A DNA stretch of 64,000 bases from Modestobacter lapidis (GTDB lineage Bacteria; Actinomycetota; Actinomycetes; Mycobacteriales; Geodermatophilaceae). The notes beneath the pieces were generated by a model, which saw nothing but the letters and a program-made list of their open reading frames with translations, searched no databases and was not told where the DNA came from. Both the position numbers and the translations under genes were made by a program. The stretch spans positions 34,836 through 98,835 of the forward strand of contig JABAKE010000017.1 in NCBI GenBank assembly GCA_019779905.1, in the 5' to 3' direction. This document shows positions 44,321 to 54,407 of the stretch, in pieces (positions within the stretch are counted from its first letter, which is position 1; every line of letters starts with the position of its first letter).

Positions 44321-45727
44321 TCAGGACGGGTCGTCGATGCCCATCAGCCGGCGGCCGGCCTCGGTGATCGACCCGGACAGCGACGGGTAGATCGAGAACG
44401 TGTGGGCCAGATCGTCGGCGGTGAGCCCCTTGGTCACGGCCAGCGCGATGGGCAGGATCAGCTCCGAGGCTCCCGGGGCCACCACCACCCCGCCCACGAC
44501 GACGCCGGTCGAGCGCCGGGTGAACAGCTTCACGAACCCGTCGCGCAGGTCGCTCATCTTGGCCCGGGCGTTGGTGGCCAGCGGCAGCTGCACGACCTGG
44601 ACGTCGACGGACTCGCTGAGGGTCTTCTCCTGCACGCCCACGGTGGCGATCTCCGGGTGGGTGAACACGTTGGCCGCGACGGTCTTCAGCCTGATCGGGG
44701 CCACCGCCTCGCCCAGGGCGTGCCACATGGCGATCCGGCCCTGCATCGCCGCGACCGAGGCCAGCTGGAAGACGCCGGTCACGTCACCGGCGGCGTAGAT
44801 GCCGGGCACCGTCGTCCGGGAGACCCGGTCGACGACGACGTGTCCGGAGCCGCTGAGCTCCACCCCGCAGACCTCGAGGTTGAGGTCCGCGGTGTTCGGC
44901 ACGGTGCCCACGGTCATCAGCGCGTGGGAGCCCTCGACGACGCGGCCGTCGGTGAGCGAGACCCGCACGCCCTTCTCGGTGCGGACGACGGACTCGGCCC
45001 GGCCCTTCTCGGCGATCCGGCCGCCGCGGGACTGGAAGACCTTCTCGACGACGGCGGCGGCGGCGGCGTCCTCACCGGGCAGCACCTGCTCGCGGGATGA
45101 CACCAGGGTGACCGGCACACCGGCCTCCAGGTACCCGGAGGCGAACTCGGCGCCGGTCACGCCGGACCCCACCACGACCAGGTGCTCGGGCATGTCCTCG
45201 AGGTCGTAGACGTCCCGCCAGGACAGGATCCGCTCGCCGTCGGGCTCGGCCCCGGGCAGCACCCGGGGATCGGCGCCGGTGGCGATCAGGACGACGTCGG
45301 CCTCCAGCTCCCGGGTCACCGTGCCCGCGGCGTCGAGCACCTCGACCCGGTGGGTCATCAGCCCGCGGACCTCGTCGGAGAGCCGGCCCTGCCCGGCGAT
45401 GAGCGCGACCCCCTCGGACTCGAGCCGGGCGTGGATGTCGGCCGACTGCGCCATGGCCAGGCCGCGGATCCGGCCGTTCACCGTCGCCAGGTCGAGCCCG
45501 ACGGAACCCAGATCGCTGCCCTGCAGGCCGAGCACCGCGGAGTCGCGGACCGAGGTCATCGCCCCGGCGGCCGCGATGAAAGCTTTGGAGGGGACGCAGT
45601 CGGTGAGCACGCTGGCGCCGCCGATGCCGTCGCGCTCCACCACGGTGACGTCGGCATCGAGCTGCGCGGCGACGAGGGCGGCCTCGTAGCCGGCCGGGCC
45701 GCCGCCGATGATCACGATGCGGGTCAT
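44321..45727 (-). CDS. lpdA: NAD(P)H-quinone dehydrogenase, LpdA-like flavoprotein
   Basis: 468 residues of the pyridine nucleotide-disulfide oxidoreductase fold: FAD motif IGGGPAGYEAA, NAD motif VVGSGVTGAEFA, FAD motif IYAAGDVTG, and a C-terminal interface domain. The usual redox Cys pair is broken: GGASVLTDCVPSK keeps only the second Cys. This is how M. tuberculosis LpdA (Rv3303c) differs from lipoamide dehydrogenase, and that protein is a quinone reductase. GGAGGACGG precedes the ATG. The His/Glu pair of disulfide reductases at the C-terminus is absent. Confidence 0.9.
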   Translation of the reverse strand: MTRIVIIGGGPAGYEAALVAAQLDADVTVVERDGIGGASVLTDCVPSKAFIAAAGAMTSVRDSAVLGLQGSDLGSVGLDLATVNGRIRGLAMAQSADIHARLESEGVALIAGQGRLSDEVRGLMTHRVEVLDAAGTVTRELEADVVLIATGADPRVLPGAEPDGERILSWRDVYDLEDMPEHLVVVGSGVTGAEFASGYLEAGVPVTLVSSREQVLPGEDAAAAAVVEKVFQSRGGRIAEKGRAESVVRTEKGVRVSLTDGRVVEGSHALMTVGTVPNTADLNLEVCGVELSGSGHVVVDRVSRTTVPGIYAAGDVTGVFQLASVAAMQGRIAMWHALGEAVAPIRLKTVAANVFTHPEIATVGVQEKTLSESVDVQVVQLPLATNARAKMSDLRDGFVKLFTRRSTGVVVGGVVVAPGASELILPIALAVTKGLTADDLAHTFSIYPSLSGSITEAGRRLMGIDDPS

Positions 45728-45866
45728 GGTCCGTCCTCCGGCTCGGTGCGATCTGGCTGTGCCGGCCAGCTGGCCGCGCGCGAGTCATTCTCCCCGCATC
45801 TGCCGCCCGGATGCGGGACCGCCCCTCGGCGGGCCCGCCCTGACCCGCGCGGCTAGGGTGCCGCCG

Positions 45867-46325
45867 ATGGGTCTCTACGCCGCGTACGGGTCGAACATGG
45901 ACCCGGCGCAGATGCTGCGGCGCTGCCCGTCCTCGCCGTTCGCCGGTACCGGCTGGATCCCCGGCTGGCGGCTGACGTTCGGCGCCGAGGAGCTCGGCTG
46001 GGAGGGCGCGCTGGCCACCCTGGTGCCGGCCGAGGACACCTCTCCGGGGGTGTTCGTGGCGCTCTACGACCTCACCGATGCCGACGAGCAGACACTGGAC
46101 GCCTGGGAGGGCGCCGACCACGGGCTCTACCGCAAGGTGCGGCTGCGGGTGCACACGCTGGCCGGCGACGTCGTCGCCTACGCCTATGCGCTGGACGCCT
46201 TCGAGGGCGGCCTGCCCTCGGCGCGGTACCTCGGGGCGATCGCCGACGCCGCCGAGGCGGCGGGCGCGCCCGACGACTACCTGAGCGACCTCCGGCGCCG
46301 CGACTGCCGCTCCGTCGCCAACTGA
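45867..46325 (+). CDS. Gamma-glutamylcyclotransferase-like protein
   Basis: 152 residues. YAAYGSNM at the N-terminus is the GGCT-fold substrate loop; GVFVALYDLTDADEQTLDAWEG with the Glu at EGADHGLYRK is the position of the family's catalytic acid. The substrate may be a gamma-glutamyl amine. TAGGGT (45854-45859) seven bases before the ATG indicates a leaderless transcript. Followed after 14 bases by a gtrA-like gene. Confidence 0.85.
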   Translation: MGLYAAYGSNMDPAQMLRRCPSSPFAGTGWIPGWRLTFGAEELGWEGALATLVPAEDTSPGVFVALYDLTDADEQTLDAWEGADHGLYRKVRLRVHTLAGDVVAYAYALDAFEGGLPSARYLGAIADAAEAAGAPDDYLSDLRRRDCRSVAN

Positions 46326-46339
46326 CCGGCGGTGCGCGC

Positions 46340-46738
46340 GTGACCGGTGGCGCCCGCGGCGGCCTCTGGGGCCAGGCGGGCCGGTTCGTCGTCGTCGGCG
46401 CCCTGAGCGCGGTCGTCGACCTGGGCGTCTACACCCTCGCGCTGCACCTGGGGCTGTGGGTGCACGCCGCCCGGGCGCTCAGCTTCCTCTGCGGCACCAC
46501 CACCGCCTACGCGCTGAACCGCCGGTGGGCGTTCGGCGTCGAGGGCAGCCGGAGCCGGGCGCTGGGCTTCACCCTGCTGTACAGCACGACGTTCTTCGTC
46601 ATCCTCGGCGTCAACGCCCTCGCGCTGGCCGTGCTGCCGGACCGGTGGTGGACCGTGACGCTGGCCTGGGCGCTGTCCCAGGGGTTCGGCACGGTGGTCA
46701 ACTTCGTGCTGCTGCGGACGGTGGTCTTCCGGGTGTGA
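46340..46738 (+). CDS. GtrA-family membrane protein (3 of 3)
   Basis: 132 residues, essentially four membrane helices with little else. VVVGALSAVVDLGVYTL, LNRRWAFGVEGSRSR and the closing NFVLLRTVVF are the family markers. GTG start; GTGCGCGCGTGA upstream has no clear ribosome site. It probably shares the promoter of the GGCT-like gene. Confidence 0.87.
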   Translation: MTGGARGGLWGQAGRFVVVGALSAVVDLGVYTLALHLGLWVHAARALSFLCGTTTAYALNRRWAFGVEGSRSRALGFTLLYSTTFFVILGVNALALAVLPDRWWTVTLAWALSQGFGTVVNFVLLRTVVFRV

Positions 46739-46750
46739 ACCCGCTCGCCC

Positions 46751-46826
46751 GCCGTGATCATGGAGCTCGGGGACCGACACACCGCCACATCTCGGCGCGG
46801 CGCTCCCCGAACTCGATGATCACGCC
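46751..46826. repeat. 76-bp palindromic repeat, copy A
   Basis: Left arm begins GCCGTGATCATGGAGCTC and right arm ends GAACTCGATGATCACGCC, giving a 23-bp stem with three mismatches and a 30-base centre. Copy B (47846-47921) has the same length, arms and centre (GACACnCCGC ... CGGCGCGGCGC). The pair brackets the DUF559 gene. Confidence 0.85.
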
Positions 46827-46836
46827 TTCAGGTGGC

Positions 46837-47757
46837 TCAGCAGGGCAGCCATGGGCGGTCGGCAGGCGGTGCCATCCCGATCGCCCGGGCCGCCGTCAGC
46901 ACCATCGCCCGCGGCCGCCGGTACACATCGAGGTCGGTGACGTGGACCAGGGACCATCCCTGCTCGCGCACCCAGTTGGCGCGCTCCCGGTCATCGCGCA
47001 ACTGCTCGCGGGTCATGTGCGACTCCAGCCCGTCGTACTCCGCGCCGACTCGCGGCTCGCGCCACCCGACGTCCAGCCGACGGCGGGTGCGACCGTTGCG
47101 GAGTTCTACCTGCAGATCCGGAGCGGGCAGTCCGCCGTCGAGATACCGCCAGCGCATCCGGGACTCCATCGGCGACTCCGACCGGCCATCTGCGTACGGC
47201 AGCAGCCCCCGCAGCCGGACGACCGACCGCAGCCCCGCCTGCGCTGCTGCCGCGGCTGCGAGCTCGAGCGGGGTGCACCGGTCGGTGGCCAGCGCGAGGT
47301 CCAGCGTCGCCAGACCGTCCACCGGACGCCCGAGCCGGACGACGTCGCACGCCGTCCGGGCCGGTGGCGTGCACCACACGCCGTCGACCAGCACCGCGTC
47401 GTCGGTGCCCAGGAAGGAGGGGTGGACCTGGATTCCCGACCGGCGGCGATTGGCCAGCGACGCCGGTCCGAGGAAGTGAACGTCGTCGTTCGCGTGCAGG
47501 GCGAAGCCCCACAGGGTCGCTGCGGTGGTGTGGCAGGCGACCAGATCGGGGCCCACCACGAGCGCGGCAGCGCGAACGGTGGCCGCAGGTGAGTCGGGCA
47601 GCTCCCCGTCCACGAGCACGCCGCGCCAGCGGCTCCGCCGCCACCTCCCCTCGCGGACCAGCCGGCGCACCTCGGCGTCGGAGCAGCAGTCCAGCGCCTG
47701 GGCGACGGTGAAGACCCCGCCCTGGGCGGCCACGGTGCGGTAGAAGCCGAAGTCCAC
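46837..47757 (-). CDS. DUF559 domain protein with AbiEi-like N-terminus
   Basis: 306 residues. The N-terminal part has a winged-helix look (GGVFTVAQALDCCSDAEVRRLVREGRWRR), as in type IV antitoxin AbiEi proteins. The C-terminus is a Vsr/restriction-endonuclease-like DUF559 domain with RRLDVGWREPRVGAEYDG (Asp and Glu at likely metal-binding positions) and WSLVHVTD. Start taken at GTG 47755-47757 (VDFGFYRTVAAQGG); the frame continues to an ATG inside repeat copy B. Such proteins occur in many copies in actinobacteria and their role is unknown. Confidence 0.75.
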   Translation of the reverse strand: MDFGFYRTVAAQGGVFTVAQALDCCSDAEVRRLVREGRWRRSRWRGVLVDGELPDSPAATVRAAALVVGPDLVACHTTAATLWGFALHANDDVHFLGPASLANRRRSGIQVHPSFLGTDDAVLVDGVWCTPPARTACDVVRLGRPVDGLATLDLALATDRCTPLELAAAAAAQAGLRSVVRLRGLLPYADGRSESPMESRMRWRYLDGGLPAPDLQVELRNGRTRRRLDVGWREPRVGAEYDGLESHMTREQLRDDRERANWVREQGWSLVHVTDLDVYRRPRAMVLTAARAIGMAPPADRPWLPC

Positions 47758-47845
47758 TGCGGCAGGGTCGTGGCACGGAGCCCGCCGCCGGCCGGTCGCG
47801 CCCGGTCTGGGGACGAGCGGGGCTCCTGTGGACAGCGCCTTCCCC

Positions 47846-47921
47846 GCCGTGATCATGGAACTGGAGAAGTGACACGCCGCAGTCAGCCGGCGCGGCGCTC
47901 CCCGAACCCCATGATCACGGC
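47846..47921. repeat. 76-bp palindromic repeat, copy B
   Basis: Same element as 46751-46826: left arm GCCGTGATCATGGAACTG, right arm ending GAACCCCATGATCACGGC. It overlaps the last codons of meaB (stop at 47915) by seven bases. Confidence 0.85.
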
Positions 47922-48958
47922 GGAGTGGTGGGGGTGGCGCCGAGAAACGCGTCCAGGAGCTGCCGGGCCGCCAGCGCCGGGGTCAGCTCCCCGGCCAGCA
48001 CCGCCCGCTCCAACTCCGGGGCCACCGACCGGACGGCGGGGTGGGCGCGCAGCCGGTGCTCCAGCCCGTCGCGCACCATCCCCCATGTCCAGCGCACCTG
48101 CTGGGCCCGGCGCCGCTCCTCGAGGGCGCCGGAGGCGCGCATCCGGTCCTGGTGCTCGAGCACCTTCGCCCACACCTCGTCCAGCCCGGCACCGCTGAGC
48201 CCGGAGCAGGTGAGCACCGGAACCGCCCAGCCGTCCGCCCCTCGACCGCGCAGCATCCGGATGGCACCGCCGAGCTCCCGCGCGGCCGTGCGCGCGTCCA
48301 CCTCGCCCGGGCCGTCGGCCTTGTTCACCGCGATGACGTCGGCGATCTCCAGGATGCCGCGCTTGATGCCCTGCAGCTGGTCACCGGTGCGGGCCAGGGC
48401 GAGGAAGAGGAACGAGTCGACCATCTCCGCCACGGTGACCTCGGACTGGCCCACGCCGACGGTCTCGACCAGGACGACGTCGTAACCGGCGGCCTCCACC
48501 ACCACCATCGACTCACGGGTCGCCTGGGCCACCCCGCCCAGCGTGCCGGCGGTCGGCGAGGGCCGGATGAAGGCGTGCGGGTCGACGGCCAGCCGCGCCA
48601 TCCGGGTCTTGTCGCCGAGGATCGAGCCGCCGGAGCGGGCTGACGACGGGTCGACGGCCAGCACCGCGACCCGGGAACCGGCCGCGGTCAACGTCGTCCC
48701 GAGGGTGTCGATGAACGTCGACTTGCCCACGCCCGGCACGCCGCTGATGCCCACCCGGCGGGCTCCCCCGGCGTCCGGCAGCAGCTCCACGAGCAGCTGC
48801 TGGGCGGCCTCCCGGTGGTCGGCGCGGCGGGACTCCAGCAGGGTGATGGAGCGGGCCACCGCCCGCCGGTCGCCGGCGCGGACTCCCTCGGCGAGCGCGG
48901 CGACGTCGACGGCGCGTCCAGCCGGGGGGCCAAAGTCGCGACTTTGGCCCCCCGTCAC
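47915..48958 (-). CDS. meaB: Methylmalonyl-CoA mutase-associated GTPase MeaB
   Basis: 347 residues. G3E-family GTPase: Walker [10 protein letters not shown] (from residue 73), switch region [19 protein letters not shown], Walker [11 protein letters not shown] and base-specific NKADGPG. The C-terminal dimerisation arm is present. It protects and reloads cobalamin on MutB. The GTG start overlaps the mutB stop as GTGA. Codons 3-13 run through a 32-bp palindrome, so the N-terminal [11 protein letters not shown] may be a repeat-derived addition. Confidence 0.95.
   Translation of the reverse strand: MTGGQSRDFGPPAGRAVDVAALAEGVRAGDRRAVARSITLLESRRADHREAAQQLLVELLPDAGGARRVGISGVPGVGKSTFIDTLGTTLTAAGSRVAVLAVDPSSARSGGSILGDKTRMARLAVDPHAFIRPSPTAGTLGGVAQATRESMVVVEAAGYDVVLVETVGVGQSEVTVAEMVDSFLFLALARTGDQLQGIKRGILEIADVIAVNKADGPGEVDARTAARELGGAIRMLRGRGADGWAVPVLTCSGLSGAGLDEVWAKVLEHQDRMRASGALEERRRAQQVRWTWGMVRDGLEHRLRAHPAVRSVAPELERAVLAGELTPALAARQLLDAFLGATPTTPP
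48923..48954. repeat. Perfect 32-bp palindrome inside the 5' end of meaB
   Basis: Arms CGGGGGGCCAAAGTCG and CGACTTTGGCCCCCCG, with no spacer. It is translated as codons 2-12 of meaB and lies two bases from the start codon. Confidence 0.9.
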
Positions 48959-51165
48959 GGGTGACCGAGGCGCTGGGCGAGGGTGCGGAGCAGCTCCTGC
49001 GCCGCCTCGGCGATCACCGTGCCGGGCGGGAAGACCGCCGCGGCACCCATCTCCCGCAGCGTGGGCACGTCGGCGGGTGGCACCACCCCGCCGACCACGA
49101 TGAGCACGTCGTCGGCACCGAGGTCGACCAGCGCCTGCCGCAGGGCCGGGACCAGGGTGAGGTGGCCGGCGGCCAGCGAGGAGACGCCGACGACGTGCAC
49201 GTCGGCCTCCACGGCCTGCCGGGCGACCTCCTCCGGGGTCTGGAACAGCGGGCCGACGTCGACGTCGAACCCGAGGTCGGCGAAGGCCGTGGCGATCACC
49301 TTCTGGCCGCGGTCGTGCCCGTCCTGGCCCATCTTGGCCACCAGGATCCGTGGGCGGCGTCCCTCGGCCTCGGCGAACTCCGCGGCCATCGCGCGGGTCT
49401 CCGCCACGGCGCCGTCCTTTCCTGCCTCGTCGCGGTAGATACCGGAGATGGTGCGCACCTGACCGGCGTGCCGCCCGTAGACGGTCTCCAGCGCGTCGGA
49501 GATCTCACCCACGGTGGCCTTCGCCCGGGCGGCGTCGACGGCGAGCTTCAGCAGGTTGGCGTCCAGGTCGTCGCCCCGCCGTCCCCCGGCCGCCGCGCGG
49601 GCCGCGTCGGTGAGCCGGGCCAGCGTCTCCTGCACCGCGCGCGGGTCGCGCTCGGCCCGCAGCCGCTCGAGCTTGGCCTGCTGCTGGGCGAGCACGTCGG
49701 CGTTGTCGACGCGCAGCACGTCGACGGCCTCGTCGGCGGCCACCCGGTACTTGTTGACGCCGATCACCGGCTGCCGGCCGGAGTCGATCCGGGCCTGGGT
49801 GCGCGCGGCGGCCTCCTCGATGCGCATCTTCGGGATGCCGTCGTCGATGGCCTGGGCCATGCCGCCGTGCGCCTTGACCTCCTGGATGTGCGCCCACGCG
49901 CGCCGGGCCAGGTCGTAGGTCAGCCGCTCGACGTAGGCCGAACCACCCCACGGGTCGATGACCCGCGTCGTCCCGGACTCCTGCTGGAGCAGCAGTTGGG
50001 TGTTGCGGGCGATCCGGGCGGAGAAGTCGGTGGGTAGCGCGAGCGCCTCGTCGAGGGCGTTGGTGTGCAGCGACTGGGTGTGCCCCTGGGTGGCGGCCAT
50101 CGCCTCCAGGCAGGTGCGGACGACGTTGTTGTAGACGTCCTGCGCGGTCAGCGACCAGCCCGAGGTCTGGCAGTGGGTGCGCAGCGACATCGACTTCGGG
50201 TTTCTCCCGCCGGCCTCCTGGACCAGCTTGGCCCACAGCAGCCGGCCGGCCCGCAGCTTGGCGACCTCCATGAAGAAGTTCATCCCGATGGCCCAGAAGA
50301 AGCTCAACCGCGGCGCGAAGGCGTCGACGTCCAGCCCGGCGTCCCGGCCGGCCTGCAGGTACTCCACGCCGTCGGCCAGCGTGTACGCCAGCTCGAGGTC
50401 GGCCGTCGCCCCAGCCTCCTGGATGTGGTATCCGGAGATGGAGATCGAGTTGAACCGCGGCATCTGCGCCGAGGTGAACGCGAAGATGTCGCTGATGATC
50501 TGCATCGAGGGCTGGGGCGGGTAGATGTAGGTGTTGCGGACCATGAACTCCTTGAGGATGTCGTTCTGGATCGTCCCCGTGAGCTGCTCCGGCTCCACCC
50601 CCTGCTCCTCGGCCGCCACGATGTAGAGCGCCAGCACCGGCAGGACGGCGCCGTTCATCGTCATCGAGACGCTCATCCGGTCCAGCGGGATGCCATCGAA
50701 CAGCTCCCGCATGTCCAGGATCGAGTCGATGGCCACCCCGGCCATCCCGACGTCGCCGACCACCCGCGGGTGGTCGGAGTCGTAGCCGCGGTGGGTGGGC
50801 AGGTCGAAGGCGATCGACAGGCCCTTCTGCCCGGCGGCCAGGTTGCGCCGGTAGAAGGCGTTGGACTCCTTGGCGGTGGAGAACCCGGCGTACTGCCGGA
50901 CCGTCCACGGCTGGGTCGTGTACATCGCCGGGTAGGGCCCGCGCAGGTAGGGCGCGATGCCCGGGAAGGTGCCGAGGAAATCGACGTCGGCCAGGTCGGC
51001 GGGAGTGAACAGCGGCGGGACGTCGATGCCCTCCGGGGTGTGCCAGGTCGCCTCGCCTACGTCCCGCCCGGTGGCGTCGGCGTAGGCCTTGGCCCAGTCG
51101 TCCGGGGTCGCGTCGGCCGCCGGCGCGCCGAGCTCCAGCCCGCCGAAGTCGGGGATCGCGCTCAT
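48955..51165 (-). CDS. mutB: Methylmalonyl-CoA mutase large subunit
   Basis: 736 residues. Substrate TIM barrel with [17 protein letters not shown] and the [12 protein letters not shown] block, then a flavodoxin-like B12 domain with the base-off motif GQDGHDRGQ near residue 610. It interconverts methylmalonyl-CoA and succinyl-CoA. Start ATG overlaps mutA as ATGA. Operon with mutA and meaB; substrate comes from the AccD5/AccA3 carboxylase (an epimerase is not in the window). Confidence 0.97.
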   Translation of the reverse strand: MSAIPDFGGLELGAPAADATPDDWAKAYADATGRDVGEATWHTPEGIDVPPLFTPADLADVDFLGTFPGIAPYLRGPYPAMYTTQPWTVRQYAGFSTAKESNAFYRRNLAAGQKGLSIAFDLPTHRGYDSDHPRVVGDVGMAGVAIDSILDMRELFDGIPLDRMSVSMTMNGAVLPVLALYIVAAEEQGVEPEQLTGTIQNDILKEFMVRNTYIYPPQPSMQIISDIFAFTSAQMPRFNSISISGYHIQEAGATADLELAYTLADGVEYLQAGRDAGLDVDAFAPRLSFFWAIGMNFFMEVAKLRAGRLLWAKLVQEAGGRNPKSMSLRTHCQTSGWSLTAQDVYNNVVRTCLEAMAATQGHTQSLHTNALDEALALPTDFSARIARNTQLLLQQESGTTRVIDPWGGSAYVERLTYDLARRAWAHIQEVKAHGGMAQAIDDGIPKMRIEEAAARTQARIDSGRQPVIGVNKYRVAADEAVDVLRVDNADVLAQQQAKLERLRAERDPRAVQETLARLTDAARAAAGGRRGDDLDANLLKLAVDAARAKATVGEISDALETVYGRHAGQVRTISGIYRDEAGKDGAVAETRAMAAEFAEAEGRRPRILVAKMGQDGHDRGQKVIATAFADLGFDVDVGPLFQTPEEVARQAVEADVHVVGVSSLAAGHLTLVPALRQALVDLGADDVLIVVGGVVPPADVPTLREMGAAAVFPPGTVIAEAAQELLRTLAQRLGHP

Positions 51166-53138
51166 GCCCGCACCTCCTGATCCTGCGGACCGCCAAAATG
51201 GCCATTTTGGCGGACGGCCAGTTGCTCGTGCACCGCCCGGAGGACGGCGAGGGCGTCACACCCGGCGAACACGTGGCCGTCGACGCCGTCCACCGCCAGG
51301 GACTCCTTCCCGGCGAGCCACACCTGCCTCGCCCCGGCCCCCCGGAGCTGCGCGGCCAGGTCGGCCGCGGATCCCTCGTACTCGCGGTCGGTGCCGCAGA
51401 TGCAGGCGACCGTCGTCCGCGCCGTCGGGAAGCCGCCCGCGCCGTCGCCGGTGGGGGTGCGCAGGCCGCCGGCGGCGAACAGGTTGGCGGCGAAGCCGGC
51501 CCGGGCGGTGTGCCGGGCCACCGGGCCGAGCGTCGCGAGGTACACGCCGGGACGGGGCTCGGCGCCCTCCGCCCGGTCGCGCAGCTCCTCGAAGGCGGCG
51601 GCGGCCCGCACCCGGGGCAGCCCACCCGGCGCGGGCGGGAGCACCTCGGGCGTGGAACGGCGGGCCGGCAGCACCTCGGTGGGGTTCGGGAACTCGCTGA
51701 CCCCGGTGACCGCCTCGGTGCGGGTGGCCAGCCGCTGCGACCGCTCGTCCCAGGCGGCGGCGATCCGGTCGGCCACCAGACCGGCGGACAGCGCGGCGGG
51801 CAGCCCGCCGGCCCGTTCGATCTCGGTGAACCACGCCCACGCCGCCTGGGCGAGCGACTCGGTGAGCGACTCGACGTACCAGGACCCGCCGGCCGGGTCG
51901 AGCACGCGGGCCAGGTGGCCCTCCTCGACCAGCAGACTCTGGGTGTTGCGCGCGATCCGGCGGGCGAAGGCATCGGGCAACCCGAGCGCGGCGTCGAAGG
52001 GCTGCACGGTGACGACGTCGGCCCCGCCCACGCCCGCGGCGAAGCAGGCCACCGTGGTGCGCAGCATGTTCACCCAGGGGTCGTGCCGGGTGACCATCAC
52101 GTCGGAGGTGACCGCGTGCTGGCGTTGCGCCCGCGCCCGCGGCGACGCCCCGCTGGCCTGCCCGACCCGGTCCCAGAGCCGGCGGGCGGCCCGCAGCGCG
52201 GCGATGGTGGTGAACTGGTCGGCGGTGGCCGACAGCCGGAAGTCCAGCTGGCCGAACGCCTCGTCGACGCTCAGCCCGCCCTCGGTCAGCGCCCGCAGGT
52301 AGGCGACGCCGGCGGCCAGCGCGCAGCCCAGCTCCTCCACCGCCGAGGCCCCGGCGTCGGCGAACACCGTGCCGTCGACGACGACCGTCCGCAGCCCGGG
52401 ATGCGACATCGCCCGCCGGGCCACCGCCGCCAGGCCGGTGAGGTCCTGCTCCTCCCCCGAGGCGGCGTGCACGCCGAGCGGGTCGAGCCCGAGCGAGCCA
52501 CCGGGAGCGAGGTCGGTGCGTCCCTCGACGAGCGAGAGAAACGCCTCGGCGGCCGGCCGGCGGCCCTGCACGGTCACCGGGGCGAGGTCGAGCAGGACGT
52601 CGGCGAGCACCTCACCGAGCGCGTCCACCGGGACCGCCCCCTCGCCGAGCACCAGCCAGAGCGAGGAGACGCCGTTCTCCAGGTCGGCGGCGACCGCCTC
52701 GCGGGTCAGCGCCACGTCCGGATCGGCGTGCCGCTGCCGCACGTCCCAGCCGCCGGGGACGTCCGGATCTGCCCCACCGGCCGCGGTCTCCCCGGCCGCA
52801 CCGGGGCGTGCGCCGCGGACGAACGGCGGGAGACCGGGCACCCCGACCGCGGTGGGCAGGTCTCCGGCGTCCTCGACCGTGTAGAGCGGCGCGACGCGCA
52901 CGCCGGTGGCCACGGTGGTGCGCAGCGCGTCCTCGACCGGGTCGGGGAGGTCGGTGCGACCGGCCTTGCGCAGCACGCCGGCGACGAGCTCGCGCCACTG
53001 GTCGCGGTCGGCGGCGGGGAACCCACCGGCGAGGCTGAGCTCCTCCGGTGTGGGGGGCTCGGCGGGGACCTCGGCGTCGATAGAGGTCTCGGGCGGGCTC
53101 GGCTCGTGCTGCTCGGTCGAGCTCATCATCGGGGTCAC
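51162..53138 (-). CDS. mutA: Methylmalonyl-CoA mutase small subunit
   Basis: 658 residues. Homologous to MutB across the barrel ([26 protein letters not shown]) but the C-terminal domain lacks DxHxxG, as expected for the non-catalytic subunit. GTG 53136-53138 is used as start; ATG 53127-53129 or 53124-53126 are possible. Near its C-terminus the codons for RQNGHFGG are a perfect 24-bp palindrome not expected in the family. Confidence 0.93.
   Translation of the reverse strand: MTPMMSSTEQHEPSPPETSIDAEVPAEPPTPEELSLAGGFPAADRDQWRELVAGVLRKAGRTDLPDPVEDALRTTVATGVRVAPLYTVEDAGDLPTAVGVPGLPPFVRGARPGAAGETAAGGADPDVPGGWDVRQRHADPDVALTREAVAADLENGVSSLWLVLGEGAVPVDALGEVLADVLLDLAPVTVQGRRPAAEAFLSLVEGRTDLAPGGSLGLDPLGVHAASGEEQDLTGLAAVARRAMSHPGLRTVVVDGTVFADAGASAVEELGCALAAGVAYLRALTEGGLSVDEAFGQLDFRLSATADQFTTIAALRAARRLWDRVGQASGASPRARAQRQHAVTSDVMVTRHDPWVNMLRTTVACFAAGVGGADVVTVQPFDAALGLPDAFARRIARNTQSLLVEEGHLARVLDPAGGSWYVESLTESLAQAAWAWFTEIERAGGLPAALSAGLVADRIAAAWDERSQRLATRTEAVTGVSEFPNPTEVLPARRSTPEVLPPAPGGLPRVRAAAAFEELRDRAEGAEPRPGVYLATLGPVARHTARAGFAANLFAAGGLRTPTGDGAGGFPTARTTVACICGTDREYEGSAADLAAQLRGAGARQVWLAGKESLAVDGVDGHVFAGCDALAVLRAVHEQLAVRQNGHFGGPQDQEVRA
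51190..51213. repeat. Perfect 24-bp palindrome inside the 3' end of mutA
   Basis: Arms CCGCCAAAATGG and CCATTTTGGCGG. A local AT-rich core is striking in this GC-rich sequence. It is read through in frame, eight codons from the mutA end region. Confidence 0.9.
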
Positions 53139-53171
53139 CGGCTCTCGTGGACGGGTGGTGCTGGTGCAGGT

Positions 53172-54407
53172 CTACCGCATGCGCTCGGCACCGGAGGCGG
53201 CCGCGGGCGGCACCGCGCGGGCGGCCAGCGCGCCCAGGGCGGCGTGGGCCAGCAGCCGCACCCCGACGCCGATGGCCCGCTCGTCGACGTCGAAGGTGCC
53301 GCGGTGCAGGTCGAGCGGCGCGCCGCCGCCGTGCGTCCCGAGCCGGGCCAGCGCGATCGGCACCCGTTCGGCGAACCAGCCGAAGTCCTCGCCGCCCATG
53401 CTCTGCGGGGACAGGACGACGCCGTCCGCGCCGACCGTCTGCACCGCCGCCGCGCGCAGCAGGGCGACACCGCGCGGATCGTTGACCACCGGGGGCACCC
53501 CGCGCACGTACTCGACCGCCACCGCGGCGCCGCTGCCGGCCGCGACCTGGTCGACCAGCCCGCGGATCAGGCCCTCGGCGGACTCCCAGACGTCGCGGTC
53601 CAGCACTCGCAGGGTGCCCCGGAGCAGGCCGGTCTCCGGGATGGCGTTGGGCGCGACCCCGGCGCTGACCGCGCCCCAGACCAGCGACATGCCCGCCCGC
53701 GGGTCGACCAGCCGGGACAGCAGGCCCGGCACCTCGGTGACCACCCGGCCCAGCGCGTGCACCAGGTCGACGGTCAGCTGCGGGCGGGCGGTGTGCCCGC
53801 CGGGCCCGTTGAGCGTGACCTCCACCCGGTCGCAGGCGGCGGTGATCGAGCCGGTGCGCAGCCCCACCCGGCCCACCGGCACGGACGGGTCGCAGTGCAG
53901 CGCGAAGGCGCCGATGGCGCCGTCCAGCACGCCCTGCTGGACCACCTGCCATCCCCCACCGGGAACCTGCTCCTCGGCGGGCTGGAAGACGCAGCGGACG
54001 GTGCCGGGCAGGTCCGGCTGCCCGGCGAGGGCGAGCGCGACGCCGAGCAGCACGGTGCTGTGCACGTCGTGCCCGCAGGCGTGGCAGAGGCCCGCGCGGG
54101 TCGAGGCGTACTCGACGTCCTTGAGGTCGGCCAGCGGCAGCGCGTCGATGTCGGCGCGCAGCACCACGACCGGGCTCCCGGCGTCCGCCCCCGGCCCGAC
54201 GTCGCAGACCAGCCCGGTGCCACCGGCCAGCCGGCGCGGCTGCAGCCCGGCGGCCCGCAGGCGCTGCTCGAGGAAGGCGGTGGTCTCGTACTCGGCGAAC
54301 CCGAGCTCGGGGTGGGCGTGCAGGTGCCGGCGGACGGCGACCAGCTCGGCGTCGTGCTCGGCGGCCCAGGTGTCGATCGCGGGCCCGGCGCCCGCAGCCG
54401 CCGTCAC
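53172..54407 (-). CDS. M20D-type amidohydrolase (AmiA/AmiB-like)
   Basis: 411 residues. Metal and substrate motifs of M20[43 protein letters not shown] and GGEDFGWF. Enzymes of this group cleave N-acyl amino acids, indole conjugates or hippurate-like compounds; mycobacteria have two (AmiA1/AmiB1) at the matching place. GTG start overlaps the ligase gene as GTGA. Cytosolic, no signal peptide. Confidence 0.92.
   Translation of the reverse strand: MTAAAGAGPAIDTWAAEHDAELVAVRRHLHAHPELGFAEYETTAFLEQRLRAAGLQPRRLAGGTGLVCDVGPGADAGSPVVVLRADIDALPLADLKDVEYASTRAGLCHACGHDVHSTVLLGVALALAGQPDLPGTVRCVFQPAEEQVPGGGWQVVQQGVLDGAIGAFALHCDPSVPVGRVGLRTGSITAACDRVEVTLNGPGGHTARPQLTVDLVHALGRVVTEVPGLLSRLVDPRAGMSLVWGAVSAGVAPNAIPETGLLRGTLRVLDRDVWESAEGLIRGLVDQVAAGSGAAVAVEYVRGVPPVVNDPRGVALLRAAAVQTVGADGVVLSPQSMGGEDFGWFAERVPIALARLGTHGGGAPLDLHRGTFDVDERAIGVGVRLLAHAALGALAARAVPPAAASGAERMR

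Noticed and set aside
41893..44367. 824-codon frame antisense to the metzincin-LGFP gene
   Set aside because: Shadow frame of the LGFP repeats.
53139..53171. Cobalamin riboswitch before mutA
   Set aside because: Only 33 bases separate mutA from the upstream gene, too short for the element.
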